Shown here: one piece after another, positions 17,458-26,820 of the stretch | Layout: every line of letters starts with the position of its first letter | How positions within the stretch are numbered: the stretch's first letter is position 1 | Source of the DNA: Kiritimatiellota bacterium B12222 | GTDB lineage: Bacteria > Verrucomicrobiota > Kiritimatiellia > SS1-B-03-39 > UBA6053 | Direction: 5' to 3' | Assembly (NCBI GenBank): GCA_029719485.1 | Contig: CP120722.1 | Span: forward strand, 2,418,001-2,482,000 | DNA: 64,000 nucleotides | The notes under the pieces: model-generated | The model's input: only the letters and a program-made list of their open reading frames with translations | Database searches by the model: none | Told to the model about the DNA's origin: nothing | Program-made: the position numbers and the translations under genes

Positions 17458-20217
17458 TTAGAGGGCTGCTTGAGCCGCGGCTACACGAGCGATGGGCACC
17501 CGGTAAGGGGAGCAACTCACGTAGTTCAGTCCGGCTTTCACGCAGAACTTCACAGAAGCAGGATCACCACCATGCTCACCACAGATACCGCATTTCAGGT
17601 CTGGACGGGTGCTCCGTCCTTTCTGAACACCCATCTGGACCAATTGGCCTACGCCACTTTGGTCGAGAGATTGGAAGGGGTCCACATCCAAGATTTTCTC
17701 ATTGAGGTAATCAGGGAGGAATGCGCCAATATCATCACGGCTGTAGCCGTAGGTCAACTGGGTGAGGTCGTTGGTACCGAAGCTGAAGAATTCAGCAGTT
17801 TCGGCGATCTCGTCCGCGGTCAATGCTGCCCGTGGAATTTCGATCATGGTACCGACTTTATAAGGAATTTTCGCTCCGCGTTTTTCCAGAATTTCTTCTG
17901 CAGTTGCACGTACGATTTTTTCCAAGTAATCAATTTCGGCTTTGGTTCCCACCAAAGGAATCATGATTTCAGGTTCTGCTTTGATTTTGCTGCGTTTCAG
18001 TACGTTGCATGCCGCTTCGATAATCGCGCGGGTCTGCATCACACAGAGTTCAGGGAAGGTAACAGACAGACGGCAACCGCGGTGACCCAACATGGGGTTG
18101 GATTCGTGCAACTCGGAAACCCGAGCTTTGACCAAGTCCAATTCCACATCCAAATGCTCAGCCATTACTTGCTGATCGCTCTCAGAGTGAGGCAGGAATT
18201 CGTGCAAGGGGGGATCGAGCAAACGAACGGTTACAGGCAGACCTTTCATGGCGCGGAACAGACCTTCGAAATCCTTGCGCTGATGTGGCAGGAGTTTTTT
18301 CAGGGCTTTTTCGCGACTGTCTTTTGAGTCGGCCAAAATGAAAGAACGGATGTCCCAAATGCGATCGCCTTCGAAGAACATGTGTTCGGTACGGCAGAGA
18401 CCAATTCCCTCGGCGCCAAAGGCACGGGCCATGATGGCATCTGCAGGAGAGTCAGCATTTGCACGAACGTTGATGGTACGGAATTCATCGGCCCAATCAG
18501 AAACGTGTTTGTACATTTTGTAGATCGCGTGTTTCTTCGCGGCGGCGTTACCTGCAACAGCAGAGACCACAGGAGAATCCATGGTGGGCAGTTCGCCAAG
18601 ATATACGTTACCGGTAGAACCGTTCAGAGACAACCAGTCACCTTCTTTCAAGGTTTTGTCGCCTACTTTGATTTCTTTTTTGGAGGCATTGATCTTAAGA
18701 TCGGATGCGCCACAGATGCAACATTTGCCCCAACCACGTGCAACGACCGCTGCATGTGAGGTCATACCACCTGTTGAAGTCAAAATACCTTTCGCAGCCC
18801 ACATACCACCGACGTCTTCAGGACTGGTGTCTTGACGAACGAGGATAAGTCTTTCTTCGGGGTTGTTTTTGATGATGGCTTCAGCATCTTTCGCTTCAAA
18901 TACGATTTTACCTACTGCAGCACCAGGACCGGCAGGAAGTGCATTCAACAAAGGAGTGTTTTCTGCTTCTGCTTTGATGTCGAAGATGGGGAAGAGCAAT
19001 TGCTCGAGGTCATCGCCGGAGATGGTGGCCAACGCTTTTTTGTTGGTGAGCAATTTAGGCAATTTCTCGCCGGTTTCCACGTCTTTACCGGTGGCCATTT
19101 CTACCGCCCAACGGATACCCGCGAGACCTGTACGTTTGGCGTTACGTGTTTGCAACATCCACAATTTACCTTTTTCAACGGTGAACTCAACGTCCTGTGG
19201 GTATTTGTAGTGGCGCTCGAGTTTGCGCATAATGGTCAAAAGATCTTTGTGAGCTTTTTTCCAGATGGCATTTTCTTCTTCTTCATCAGGCATTTCGTCG
19301 AGGTTCTTAGGTGTACGGATACCCGCAACCACGTCTTCACCTTGAGCATTGATGAGGTATTCGCCCATGGGGATGGCTTTACCGGAAGAACCGTCACGGG
19401 TGAAGGCTACGCCTGTTCCGCAATCGCTGCCCATGTTACCAAAGACCATGCTACATACGTTTACCGCAGTACCGAGGAGGCCTGTGATCTTGTTGATCTG
19501 ACGATATTTTACAGCGCGCTCTGAGTTCCAGGAGTTAAATACAGCTTGAACGGAGAGGCTCAACTGTTCCCATGGATCTTGAGGGAAAGCTTTTTTGACT
19601 TTGTTGCGATACACTTTTTTGTATTGGCCAACCAATTCTTTCAATTGCTCAGCGGTCAACTCTGTATCTTCTTTGGCACCATATTTACTTTTGATGGCTT
19701 CCAATTCGATTTCGAAATCTTCGTGAGTTAAGCCACTTGTGGGGCCCATAACAACATCACCGAACATGTCGATGAAACGACGATAGCAATCCCAGCCCGC
19801 ACGTTCGCTGCCAGAGTTTTTGATGAATCCAAGCACGGATTTGTCGGTGAGACCGAGGTTCAATACGGTGTCCATCATACCGGGCATAGAAACCGCAGCA
19901 CCGGAACGAACTGAAACTAAGAGGGGATCTTTAGGGTCACCCAATTTTTTGCCGGAAAGTTTTTCGAGTTTTTTCAATTGCGCTTTCATTTGAGCTTCCA
20001 TGCCGGGGGCATAGTTGCTGTCGTGTGAACTGTAGTATGCGCAAGCTTCGGTGGAAACCGTAAATCCAGGAGGAACGGGGAGGTTCGCGTTCGCCATTTC
20101 TGCAAGGTTTGAGCCCTTGCCGCCGAGAATAGCTTTAAAGGTGCTGTCACCTTCGGTGTTTTCTTTACCAAATCCGTAAAAATATACGTATTGCTTTTGG
20201 GTCTTTTTCGTCGCCAT
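17458..20217 (-). CDS. ppdK: Pyruvate, phosphate dikinase
   Basis: It interconverts pyruvate + ATP + Pi and phosphoenolpyruvate + AMP + PPi; about 919 residues, a normal PPDK length. The nucleotide-binding N-terminal domain begins with YFYGFGKENTEG and LGGKGSNLAEMANANLPVPP. The phospho-histidine swivel domain has GGMTSHAAVVARGWGK. The PEP-binding barrel holds GLCRTEHMFFEGDRI and ends with CGICGEHGGDPASVKFC. An in-frame extension reaches 20265, but ATG 20217 (MATKKTQKQYVYFYG), with AAAGGA upstream, matches the family start. It sits alone with its own terminator, pointing to a role in glycolysis or gluconeogenesis with pyrophosphate. Confidence 0.96.
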   Translation of the reverse strand: MATKKTQKQYVYFYGFGKENTEGDSTFKAILGGKGSNLAEMANANLPVPPGFTVSTEACAYYSSHDSNYAPGMEAQMKAQLKKLEKLSGKKLGDPKDPLLVSVRSGAAVSMPGMMDTVLNLGLTDKSVLGFIKNSGSERAGWDCYRRFIDMFGDVVMGPTSGLTHEDFEIELEAIKSKYGAKEDTELTAEQLKELVGQYKKVYRNKVKKAFPQDPWEQLSLSVQAVFNSWNSERAVKYRQINKITGLLGTAVNVCSMVFGNMGSDCGTGVAFTRDGSSGKAIPMGEYLINAQGEDVVAGIRTPKNLDEMPDEEEENAIWKKAHKDLLTIMRKLERHYKYPQDVEFTVEKGKLWMLQTRNAKRTGLAGIRWAVEMATGKDVETGEKLPKLLTNKKALATISGDDLEQLLFPIFDIKAEAENTPLLNALPAGPGAAVGKIVFEAKDAEAIIKNNPEERLILVRQDTSPEDVGGMWAAKGILTSTGGMTSHAAVVARGWGKCCICGASDLKINASKKEIKVGDKTLKEGDWLSLNGSTGNVYLGELPTMDSPVVSAVAGNAAAKKHAIYKMYKHVSDWADEFRTINVRANADSPADAIMARAFGAEGIGLCRTEHMFFEGDRIWDIRSFILADSKDSREKALKKLLPHQRKDFEGLFRAMKGLPVTVRLLDPPLHEFLPHSESDQQVMAEHLDVELDLVKARVSELHESNPMLGHRGCRLSVTFPELCVMQTRAIIEAACNVLKRSKIKAEPEIMIPLVGTKAEIDYLEKIVRATAEEILEKRGAKIPYKVGTMIEIPRAALTADEIAETAEFFSFGTNDLTQLTYGYSRDDIGAFLPDYLNEKILDVDPFQSLDQSGVGQLVQMGVQKGRSTRPDLKCGICGEHGGDPASVKFCVKAGLNYVSCSPYRVPIARVAAAQAAL

Positions 20218-20441
20218 AGTGTAGGTTGTCCTTTGAGGTTTAGTGCTCCCGAATGGAGCAGTCATATCTTAGAAAATCGGCTGGCACCTTAGTCAAATGA
20301 AGTCCACTGTCAAGCAGGAGGCATAGGAATTATAGGCAGATGGCCTGACTTCTAGTGCTCAAGGGTGGTGAGTGATCTCTCGTTCATCTGCAAATGAACC
20401 AAAAGGGGGAGGTGTTGGGTTTGGGAGCTTTGCTTCTATTT

Positions 20442-21695
20442 CTATGCCCGCTGAGGGAATTCTGATTCTTCATAGTCCTGGATTTCTTTGAGCCATTCAG
20501 ATTCACCGGGACAGTCGTGCTGGATGCAGAAGGCTTCCCAAATCTCTCCGAAGGGGAGGGTTTTGATTTCTTCGAGCAAGCAAAGGCGAGCCGTGAAATC
20601 TCCGGCGGCTTCCAGTTCTTTTAATTTCGCATGGGGCTGAAGCATGGACATGAGCAATGCTTTGCGGGTACTGCGTACGCCTAGGGTGGCCGCGGCAATG
20701 CGGTTAATGCTGGCATCAAAGTAATCGAGGCCTATGCGAACGCGGTCGAGATAATTCCCCCGCACCACTTCGTCGATGATTTCTTTGGTGAGATCGTCCA
20801 AAATGACGACATGATCACTATCCCAGCGCATGCCACGTGTCAGGTGAAGGAGAAGATTCGGGAGGTACATGAGTACGGACGAAATCTTATCGGTGATGGT
20901 TTCTGTGGGATGAAAGTGTCCCGCATCCAAACACAGGAGTTTTTGATTTTTTTGCGCGTAGCCGTAATAGAACTCAAAAGATCCGACCACATACGCTTCA
21001 GAGCCAATGCCAAAGAGTTTACTTTCTACTGCATCTTCGATGGCGTTTTCGTTTACGGCTACGGAAAAGATGTCATCTAAGGAGGCGGTTAAGCGTTGTC
21101 GGGGACCCAAACGATCTGCGGGCAGATCTTTATATCCATCGGGGATCCATACATTGACGGTGCATCGATTTCCTTGTTGTTCACCGATGGCTTCTGCAAT
21201 TTTACGACAGGCTTTTCCATGATTGACCCAAAACTGACGGGTTTTTTCATCTGGACTTGAGAGCGTGAAGCCCTTGTCCGCATTGGGATGACTGAAAAAG
21301 GAGGGGTTAAAGTCGAGGCCCGTATTTAATTCGGCGGCCCACTCCATCCAGCGACTAAAGTCCGCGACGGTGTAGGCATCGCGGTCAACGGAGCTGTCTG
21401 CACGTTCGGCGTAACAGGCATGTAAATTTAAACGGGTAATTCCCGGACAAAGGCAAAGCGCGAGTTCGATATCCTGACGGAGTTCTTCACCAGTACGAGG
21501 TTTGCCGGGATAGGTGCCTGTGGCTGCAATCCCGCCTCCACGCAAGGTTGCACCCACATTTTCCAAACCGGAGACATCATCAAATTGCCAGCAGGGCATG
21601 GAGATGGGCACCACGGCCGCCCGCATCATGGCGGATTCAATATCAATGCCAAAGTCGGCAAAACGGGAACGGGTAGTCTCAGAAATTTCAGTCAT
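20442..21695 (-). CDS. rhaA: L-rhamnose isomerase
   Basis: It isomerises L-rhamnose to L-rhamnulose; 417 residues from ATG 21695, close to the 419 of E. coli RhaA. Recognisable segments: PCWQFDDVSGLE, GGIAATGTYPGKPRT, RLNLHACYAE, LDFNPSFFSHP, VNVWIPDGYKDLP, LLCLDAGHFHPTETI (metal ligands), and MRWDSDHVVILDD. The extra 14 codons to 21737 are not needed. Kinase and aldolase genes of the rhamnose route are not adjacent. Together with the sulfatase and GH88 it points to use of rhamnose-containing sulfated or uronic polysaccharides such as ulvan or pectin; this link is inference. Confidence 0.93.
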   Translation of the reverse strand: MTEISETTRSRFADFGIDIESAMMRAAVVPISMPCWQFDDVSGLENVGATLRGGGIAATGTYPGKPRTGEELRQDIELALCLCPGITRLNLHACYAERADSSVDRDAYTVADFSRWMEWAAELNTGLDFNPSFFSHPNADKGFTLSSPDEKTRQFWVNHGKACRKIAEAIGEQQGNRCTVNVWIPDGYKDLPADRLGPRQRLTASLDDIFSVAVNENAIEDAVESKLFGIGSEAYVVGSFEFYYGYAQKNQKLLCLDAGHFHPTETITDKISSVLMYLPNLLLHLTRGMRWDSDHVVILDDLTKEIIDEVVRGNYLDRVRIGLDYFDASINRIAAATLGVRSTRKALLMSMLQPHAKLKELEAAGDFTARLCLLEEIKTLPFGEIWEAFCIQHDCPGESEWLKEIQDYEESEFPQRA

Positions 21696-21750
21696 GTTTC
21701 TGCGCCTAACACACTCCTGAGTTCTTGCAAAGCACAAGTCGTGTAAACGA

Positions 21751-22647
21751 TTACAGGCTGTCTTGGTTTAACAAATTTTTTAGTGCGTGAGCGACGTCGG
21801 GGTAGTGAAACGTAAATCCGCTTGCCTGTAATTTTTTGGGGAGAACGCGACTACTGGTGAGGAGGAGGTTTTCTCCCATTTCACCTAATGCGATTTTGAT
21901 GGCGAAGGCGGGGACGGGAAGAAAGGCGGGTTTCCGAAGTTCGGAAGAGAGCCGTTGAGTGAATTCCGAGTTTCGGAAGGGGGAGGGGGCGGTTAAGTTG
22001 TAGGGACCTGACATGTTTTTGGAGCGTAAGGCTTGCACAAAGGCGTTTGCGGCGTCGTTTATATGCACCCCACTCATCCACATACGGCCCGAACCGAGGC
22101 GTCCACCGAGTCCGAGTTTGAAAATAGGGAGCATTTTGGCTAAAGCGCCGCCTTCCGTGGACAACACTACCCCGAGTCGCAAATGTACGACTCTCACTCC
22201 GGCGGCCCGGGCGGGTTCAGTGGCTGCTTCCCACTCCTTTACAAGCTCAGGTAAATAGCCTTCTCCTGCGGATGAGGTCTCGGTAAGAAGTTCTTCTCCT
22301 CTTGAACCGTAGATGCCGATGGCACTGGCGCAGATTAGACATTCGGGCTTTTTCTCCATTTGGGCGATGGCTGTAGCGATCGCCCGGGTTCCTTTCACCC
22401 GGGAATCATAAATTTTTTGTTTTTGTTTACGGGTCCATCTTCCTGCGGCAATGGGTTCACCTGCAAGGTGAATTATTGCGGTCTTGCCCTGTAAACAGGC
22501 GGGGTCTATGTTTCCATTTTCGGGATCCCATCCGGCATCTCCATGGCGTAAGGCTGTCCATGCTTCGGTAAGTTGTGGGGTGATTGCAGTGCCCAGCAAT
22601 CCTGATGCGCCCGTGATGAGAATATTTTTGTTGTTTTGTGACTCCAT
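21751..22647 (-). CDS. TIGR01777/YfcH-type NAD(P)-dependent epimerase-like protein
   Basis: A 298-residue extended SDR-fold protein. The Rossmann motif ILITGASGLLGTAI opens the protein. The subfamily marks are IIHLAGEPIAAGRWT, KQKIYDSRVKGTRAI and ICASAIGIYGSRGEE. The C-terminal DUF1731-like part has FLPVPAFAIKIALGEM and LPKKLQASGFTFHYP. The cellular substrate of the family is unknown. Monocistronic on the minus strand, 55 bases upstream of rhaA's start, so co-transcription with rhaA is possible. Confidence 0.88.
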   Translation of the reverse strand: MESQNNKNILITGASGLLGTAITPQLTEAWTALRHGDAGWDPENGNIDPACLQGKTAIIHLAGEPIAAGRWTRKQKQKIYDSRVKGTRAIATAIAQMEKKPECLICASAIGIYGSRGEELLTETSSAGEGYLPELVKEWEAATEPARAAGVRVVHLRLGVVLSTEGGALAKMLPIFKLGLGGRLGSGRMWMSGVHINDAANAFVQALRSKNMSGPYNLTAPSPFRNSEFTQRLSSELRKPAFLPVPAFAIKIALGEMGENLLLTSSRVLPKKLQASGFTFHYPDVAHALKNLLNQDSL

Positions 22648-22776
22648 GCACGCACTTTAAACCTACTGAGCTGGAGTTGCAAATCTATAAGGGTTTGTGT
22701 CAGGAGGCTCTATGGGGAAGAGTATTTTTATGAAAGTGGGGGTTGTGCTTCGTTGCATTCATCGTATGGGTTGTTG

Positions 22777-23208
22777 ATGGATTCCCAACTTTATGTTCCT
22801 CCTCAAGGACCTCCTCAGATTTCGGCGCCACATTTTTTTGATAAAATTGGTTTAGAGAAACTTTATGAGATGGCATGGATTCAGTATCAATTGTTTAAGG
22901 GCACCTCGATTGCCTCTCTGTTCCCTGTGGAAGAGGAGGCGTTAAAAGAAGCTTCTGAGAAACAAGCTGAATTTATGGCGGGGGTGATGGGGGGGCCACG
23001 GTTGTATATCGAAAAACATGGTCCTCCACGAATGCGGGCGCGTCATGTGCCGTTTGTGATAGATGAAGCGGCCCGCCAGGCTTGGCTGGATTGTTATAAG
23101 CAGGCTTTTGTTCAGTGTGATGGTCTTGGGTTAACTCAGGACGAACAACAGGTTTTGCTCGGGTGGATTGAAGGATTCAGCGCGTGGATGGTTAATCGCG
23201 CGGGCTAA
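22777..23208 (+). CDS. Truncated haemoglobin (group II-like globin)
   Basis: About 143 residues from ATG 22777 (a TTG at 22753 is also in frame). FFDKIGLEKLYEMAWIQYQL resembles the A/B helices of truncated globins; GGPRLYIEKHGPPRMRARHV, PFVID is the classic E-F region in which the His of RARHVPF is the expected proximal haem ligand. LGWIEGFSAWMVN forms the last helix. Such proteins bind O2 or NO and protect against nitrosative stress. It is a short plus-strand gene alone between minus-strand genes. Confidence 0.8.
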   Translation: MDSQLYVPPQGPPQISAPHFFDKIGLEKLYEMAWIQYQLFKGTSIASLFPVEEEALKEASEKQAEFMAGVMGGPRLYIEKHGPPRMRARHVPFVIDEAARQAWLDCYKQAFVQCDGLGLTQDEQQVLLGWIEGFSAWMVNRAG

Positions 23209-23266
23209 CTCCTGTGATGCTTTTGGATGAAAAGTTGTGTTGATCGTGATGCGTTCGTGAAGGTGA

Positions 23267-24739
23267 TCAGGGACTGTCGCTGAGGCGTTGAGGTTCTGAA
23301 AGCGTAGCAACGGCTTCTGACTTTTGAGTTTCATGGCGCATGTACCAGAGTCCAAAAACCAATATACCAAACAGAAGTCCTCCGAAAACAGAGGCCACGA
23401 TGGCTAAAACATGACTTCTCTTTTGATTGCGCTGTAGACGTGAAACTGCCAGTTCTACTTCTCTTTTTAAGTCAGGATTGATGAAGTTATTTGAAGCGGT
23501 CATGCGACTTGCATAGGCAATATCTCCTAAGGCCAATGCGGTTTCTGCGAGCGCTTCTTCGGCGGTGAGGCAGGAATCTCTGGCGGTTTGACTGTTGGGC
23601 AAAATCAGCAAAGCATCCTGATAAGCGAAGAGGGCTCTGGAGAGCGAATGAAGGGACTTTTCGTCTTTTCCTTTCCAGTAATGTTCGTTTCCTTTTTGAA
23701 CCAATGCGTAGACATTTCGGTTTTGCAGGTAGTTTTCCATGGCGGCATGAAATTCTGAAACGGTTAAATACCGATCCTCAGGTTTTGTCGAAAGCGCCTT
23801 CTGCATGATTTTACTCAGGAGCGGAAAGTTTTCTGAGGGTTCGATTTTATTGGATCTGATTAATCGCACCCGCTCTTTGACATCCCCGCTGCTGTCGTGA
23901 GGTGGTCTGCCTTCCATGATGTGATAGAGAATGGCTCCCAACATATAAATGTCCGAATGAATGCCCAAATTCCGTGTCTCTGTACTGAGCATCTCAGGTG
24001 CCATATAAGAAAGGCTACCGTATAAATTTGGAATTTTAATACAGGCATCAATCTCTTCTTGGCTGAGGGCGAGCCCCCAATCCACTAAAAGAATATTTCC
24101 GTATTTCCCCAGCATGATATTGGAGGGTTTTAAGTCCCGATGAATGATCCCGCAGGCATGTGCATAAGAAACGGCATCCAGTAAACGCATGAAAATGGTT
24201 AGCTTTTCTTCCATGCTTTGCGAGCCCACTTCATGACTCCAAGGTTCTCCCTCAATGCGCTCCATGGCATAAAACAGTCCGAATTGTTCACTGATGGCTA
24301 ATTCGTATACACGAATGATCCCCGGGTGTTCTAAATTTGCATTGATGATGGCTTCGCGTGCAAATTCATAACGCACTTGTGGATCGGTGTTTTCTAAGAT
24401 TTTAATGGCGACCATGCGACCGGTCGCATTTTGTCTGGCTTCATAGACTTTGCCCATGCCTCCTTCACCCAAAAGGCCGACGAGCTCATAATCCACTTCT
24501 TCATCAGCTTTGATGTCTTTGGAATGGACGATGTTTCGGGTGTGGAGCATTCTGCCATTTTTGGGCACTACCGAGCCTGATTCTGCATTCAAAAAGTATT
24601 CGATTCGTTCCATGACATCGATACAACTTTTCTTCGGGTAGTGATGGATGACACTGGTTTGGGTAATTGAACTGGTTTGGGTCCAATCGGTATCCCGATC
24701 TGAAAGTCGAAGGGTTAAGTGCTGATCATGGGGGGCCAT
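23267..24739 (-). CDS. Ser/Thr protein kinase with C-terminal membrane helix
   Basis: About 490 residues. The frame is open up to 24946, but ATG 24739 has a strong ribosome binding site (AAAGGAAG, 4 bases before). The kinase domain starts near residue 85 (LLGEGGMGKVYEARQ, VAIKILE). The catalytic loop is canonical (IIHRDLKPSNIML), while the magnesium motif DFG reads DWG (LLVDWGLALS). APEMLSTETR and an E..PPHDSSGD insertion follow, then a helical repeat section and one membrane helix (VLAIVASVFGGLLFGILVFG) close to the C-terminus. No zinc ribbon, unlike the other two kinases here. Confidence 0.88.
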   Translation of the reverse strand: MAPHDQHLTLRLSDRDTDWTQTSSITQTSVIHHYPKKSCIDVMERIEYFLNAESGSVVPKNGRMLHTRNIVHSKDIKADEEVDYELVGLLGEGGMGKVYEARQNATGRMVAIKILENTDPQVRYEFAREAIINANLEHPGIIRVYELAISEQFGLFYAMERIEGEPWSHEVGSQSMEEKLTIFMRLLDAVSYAHACGIIHRDLKPSNIMLGKYGNILLVDWGLALSQEEIDACIKIPNLYGSLSYMAPEMLSTETRNLGIHSDIYMLGAILYHIMEGRPPHDSSGDVKERVRLIRSNKIEPSENFPLLSKIMQKALSTKPEDRYLTVSEFHAAMENYLQNRNVYALVQKGNEHYWKGKDEKSLHSLSRALFAYQDALLILPNSQTARDSCLTAEEALAETALALGDIAYASRMTASNNFINPDLKREVELAVSRLQRNQKRSHVLAIVASVFGGLLFGILVFGLWYMRHETQKSEAVATLSEPQRLSDSP

Positions 24740-25494
24740 AAGCTTCCTTTGTCTGGTATGTTCAACATCACGCTCAATAACTTGTTCGGTGACGTGAGTG
24801 TATTTCATACAAATAGAGGCTGTTTTTTCCAGCGCATCAAAACACAAAAATGTGCTAAAATTACATTTAATACAAAAATGGAATATGACGATGAATGAAA
24901 GGGTGATTATTAACGTATTGGTGTAAAAATAAGAATAAGCCTGCACAATATCGGAGTTTTGATAAGTTAGAGTTCATTAGATTTGTAGAGGGGAAATACT
25001 GGACCACGTTGTTAGTTCTGAATAGTGGTTTGCGTAGGGGGGAAACCTTCCGGTGAAGGAGGGGGGAGGTTGTGCTTGGCTCAGTTGAATCGTGTCTGTT
25101 TTTTGGGGGGTGAGATTTGGTGTTGGCTCTCTGCGGTCAGTTCCAGGCCTCCCCATTGAGTCTGTTTTCTTTGGAGTGACTCTATATGCCATTTCCTTTT
25201 CCAGTTGATCCATAGGATCGTCTACATCGTGTTGCAGAGAGGAAGGGAGTGGAGGTGAAAATTAGGCTTCTGTTTACTTACTTCTCAATTCCACAAGAAT
25301 ACCTCCATGGTCGTTTATCCCTCAACCCTGATGCTGTTTTTCGCCCTCGAAGTGCGAAAATTTCTATCATTTTTTGAATTTCATTTGACTATGTCAAAAG
25401 AAACTGAAAGTATTTATGTATAGATAAAATATCTGACGGGAGATTTCTTGCCATCTCTGAAAGATGATTTTTGAACATGTCTAAAGGTTAATCT
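24740..25494. other. Long intergenic region with one copy of a dispersed repeat
   Basis: 755 bases without a convincing gene. It holds the kinase promoter on its left side, the left copy of a ~60-bp repeat (25064-25124), and an AT-rich stretch before the PEP-CTERM gene. A 78-codon minus-strand frame (24977-25213) only reads through the repeat. Confidence 0.5.
25064..25124. repeat. Dispersed ~60-bp direct repeat, left copy
   Basis: It begins GGGAGGTTGTGCTTGGCTCA and ends GAGATTTGGTGTT; it matches 26743-26802 with one base of length difference in a G run. The two copies flank the PEP-CTERM gene and the attC-like site at 26368. Confidence 0.85.
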
Positions 25495-26298
25495 ATGAAA
25501 AAATTTATGGCTTCTTTGAATGTAAAATCGTATCTGTTTCTTTTAACAGTCGCCGCGGGCGGGATGTGGACAATGGTTAATGCCGCGCTGGTAACAGATG
25601 CCATGTATTTTCAGTATGGTGATGATAATGGTTCCATTGCAAAAGGATATTGGGCCGTGTCAGGTGGTTCCGGACTCAGCGTTGAGGCTAATTCAGGGAG
25701 TTTCAACTGGGCGGCAAGAATCGGAGAGTCCAGCGGCAATCGCTATGCTCTTGTTCTTCCTTTCCAACTGCCGGATCTTGGTGTTGGAGGATCGTTCACC
25801 TCGGCGGATCTACAGATCTCTCCGTATTCGAAAACGAACTCGGTCAACGTTTCGATAGATTTGTATGGTTTGGATCATGCGGACAACAGCCTCAATGTGA
25901 CCACTGCCGACTATTACGATGGGAATGCTGACCCTGAGAATACCATGATTCAAAATGACATCATTATGCCGTCGACGGGTACATATTATCGCGCCCAGTT
26001 GCATACGGACGCTTCCGGCGATGCGGCTCTGGTCACATGGCTGAACGAGATCTATCAAAATGGTTCGAACGCGGGAAAATACATCTATCTGCGGTTGTCT
26101 CCTGATGAAACTACCGTTCCTATCGACGAATCGATGGAGGGATATTATCAAATCCTCACCAACAATGATCCCACCGCTTCCACACCTTCTGCTCGAATTA
26201 GCTATGAGGCGATTGCCGTACCTGAAGTTGAAAGTTTATGGCTTGTAGGATTGGCAGGTGTGGTTATGCTGATGGTTTGCCGTCGTGGAAAAAACTGA
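25495..26298 (+). CDS. PEP-CTERM-sorted secreted protein, function unknown
   Basis: A 267-residue exported protein. The signal peptide ends near residue 31 (TMVNAALVTDA). The middle is beta-rich (YALVLPFQLPDLG, ASGDAALVTWLNEIYQNGS) with no known catalytic motif. The C-terminus is a PEP-CTERM-like tail: VPEVESLW, a hydrophobic helix, then CRRGKN; the motif is VPE instead of PEP. Such tails are cut and anchored by exosortase, not present in the window. AAAGG precedes the ATG. An attC-like palindrome lies 70 bases after the stop, so this may be an integron-associated gene in opposite orientation. Confidence 0.78.
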   Translation: MKKFMASLNVKSYLFLLTVAAGGMWTMVNAALVTDAMYFQYGDDNGSIAKGYWAVSGGSGLSVEANSGSFNWAARIGESSGNRYALVLPFQLPDLGVGGSFTSADLQISPYSKTNSVNVSIDLYGLDHADNSLNVTTADYYDGNADPENTMIQNDIIMPSTGTYYRAQLHTDASGDAALVTWLNEIYQNGSNAGKYIYLRLSPDETTVPIDESMEGYYQILTNNDPTASTPSARISYEAIAVPEVESLWLVGLAGVVMLMVCRRGKN

Positions 26299-26367
26299 AA
26301 AACGGCAACATAATAAACGTTTTCATTCTCAACGTACCGGCTCAGGAAGAATGGCACGTTGCTTTTG

Positions 26368-26413
26368 AACGAATAGATATGCGGACCCGAAGTGTGAGGG
26401 TTCGCAGTTGTTT
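26368..26413 (-). other. attC-like site 14 (outlying)
   Basis: Imperfect palindrome: GCGGACCC (26381-26388) pairs with GGGTTCGC (26398-26405), bordered by AACG at 26368 and GTTGTTT at 26407. Its core closely resembles attC 10 (TGCGGACCCGA and GAGGGTTCGCA in both). It implies that the integron once reached this far left. Confidence 0.5.
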
Positions 26414-26742
26414 TGGGTTGAGGTGGTGCATTTAATCATCTCCTCATTTAAACTTTAATGCTCTTTGACTGCTGTTGGTTTTGAAACATCTAAAATTGCA
26501 TTTCCGAGTTTCCGAAACGGCATACAATCCCTTCTCGGGGACCCTCCGTAACCGATTCATACCATGCTGGGCTTAGGTGATCTGAAAAACTATAGCTAAG
26601 AGATAGCACCGTTATTGTTGGTCTGAACGCTTGGGTTAAAGTTTGCAACTTTCCGAATTTTCTGTCTGGATTTTATGCGTTTAACCGTCGTTAAATTGAA
26701 TAAATTATCCTTATTTTTGGCTGTGGGTCTATTTCTAGGGCC

Positions 26743-26802
26743 GGGAGGTTGTGCTTGGCTCAGTTGAATCGTGTCTGTTTTTTGGGGGTGAGATTTGGTG
26801 TT
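26743..26802. repeat. Dispersed ~60-bp direct repeat, right copy
   Basis: Matches 25064-25124. It lies directly before the first unit of the 367-bp tandem array. Confidence 0.85.
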
Positions 26803-26820
26803 TACCCTCTTGCTTGCTGG

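Noticed and set aside
18832..19524. 230-codon plus-strand frame
   Set aside because: It is the antisense shadow of ppdK and has no features of its own.
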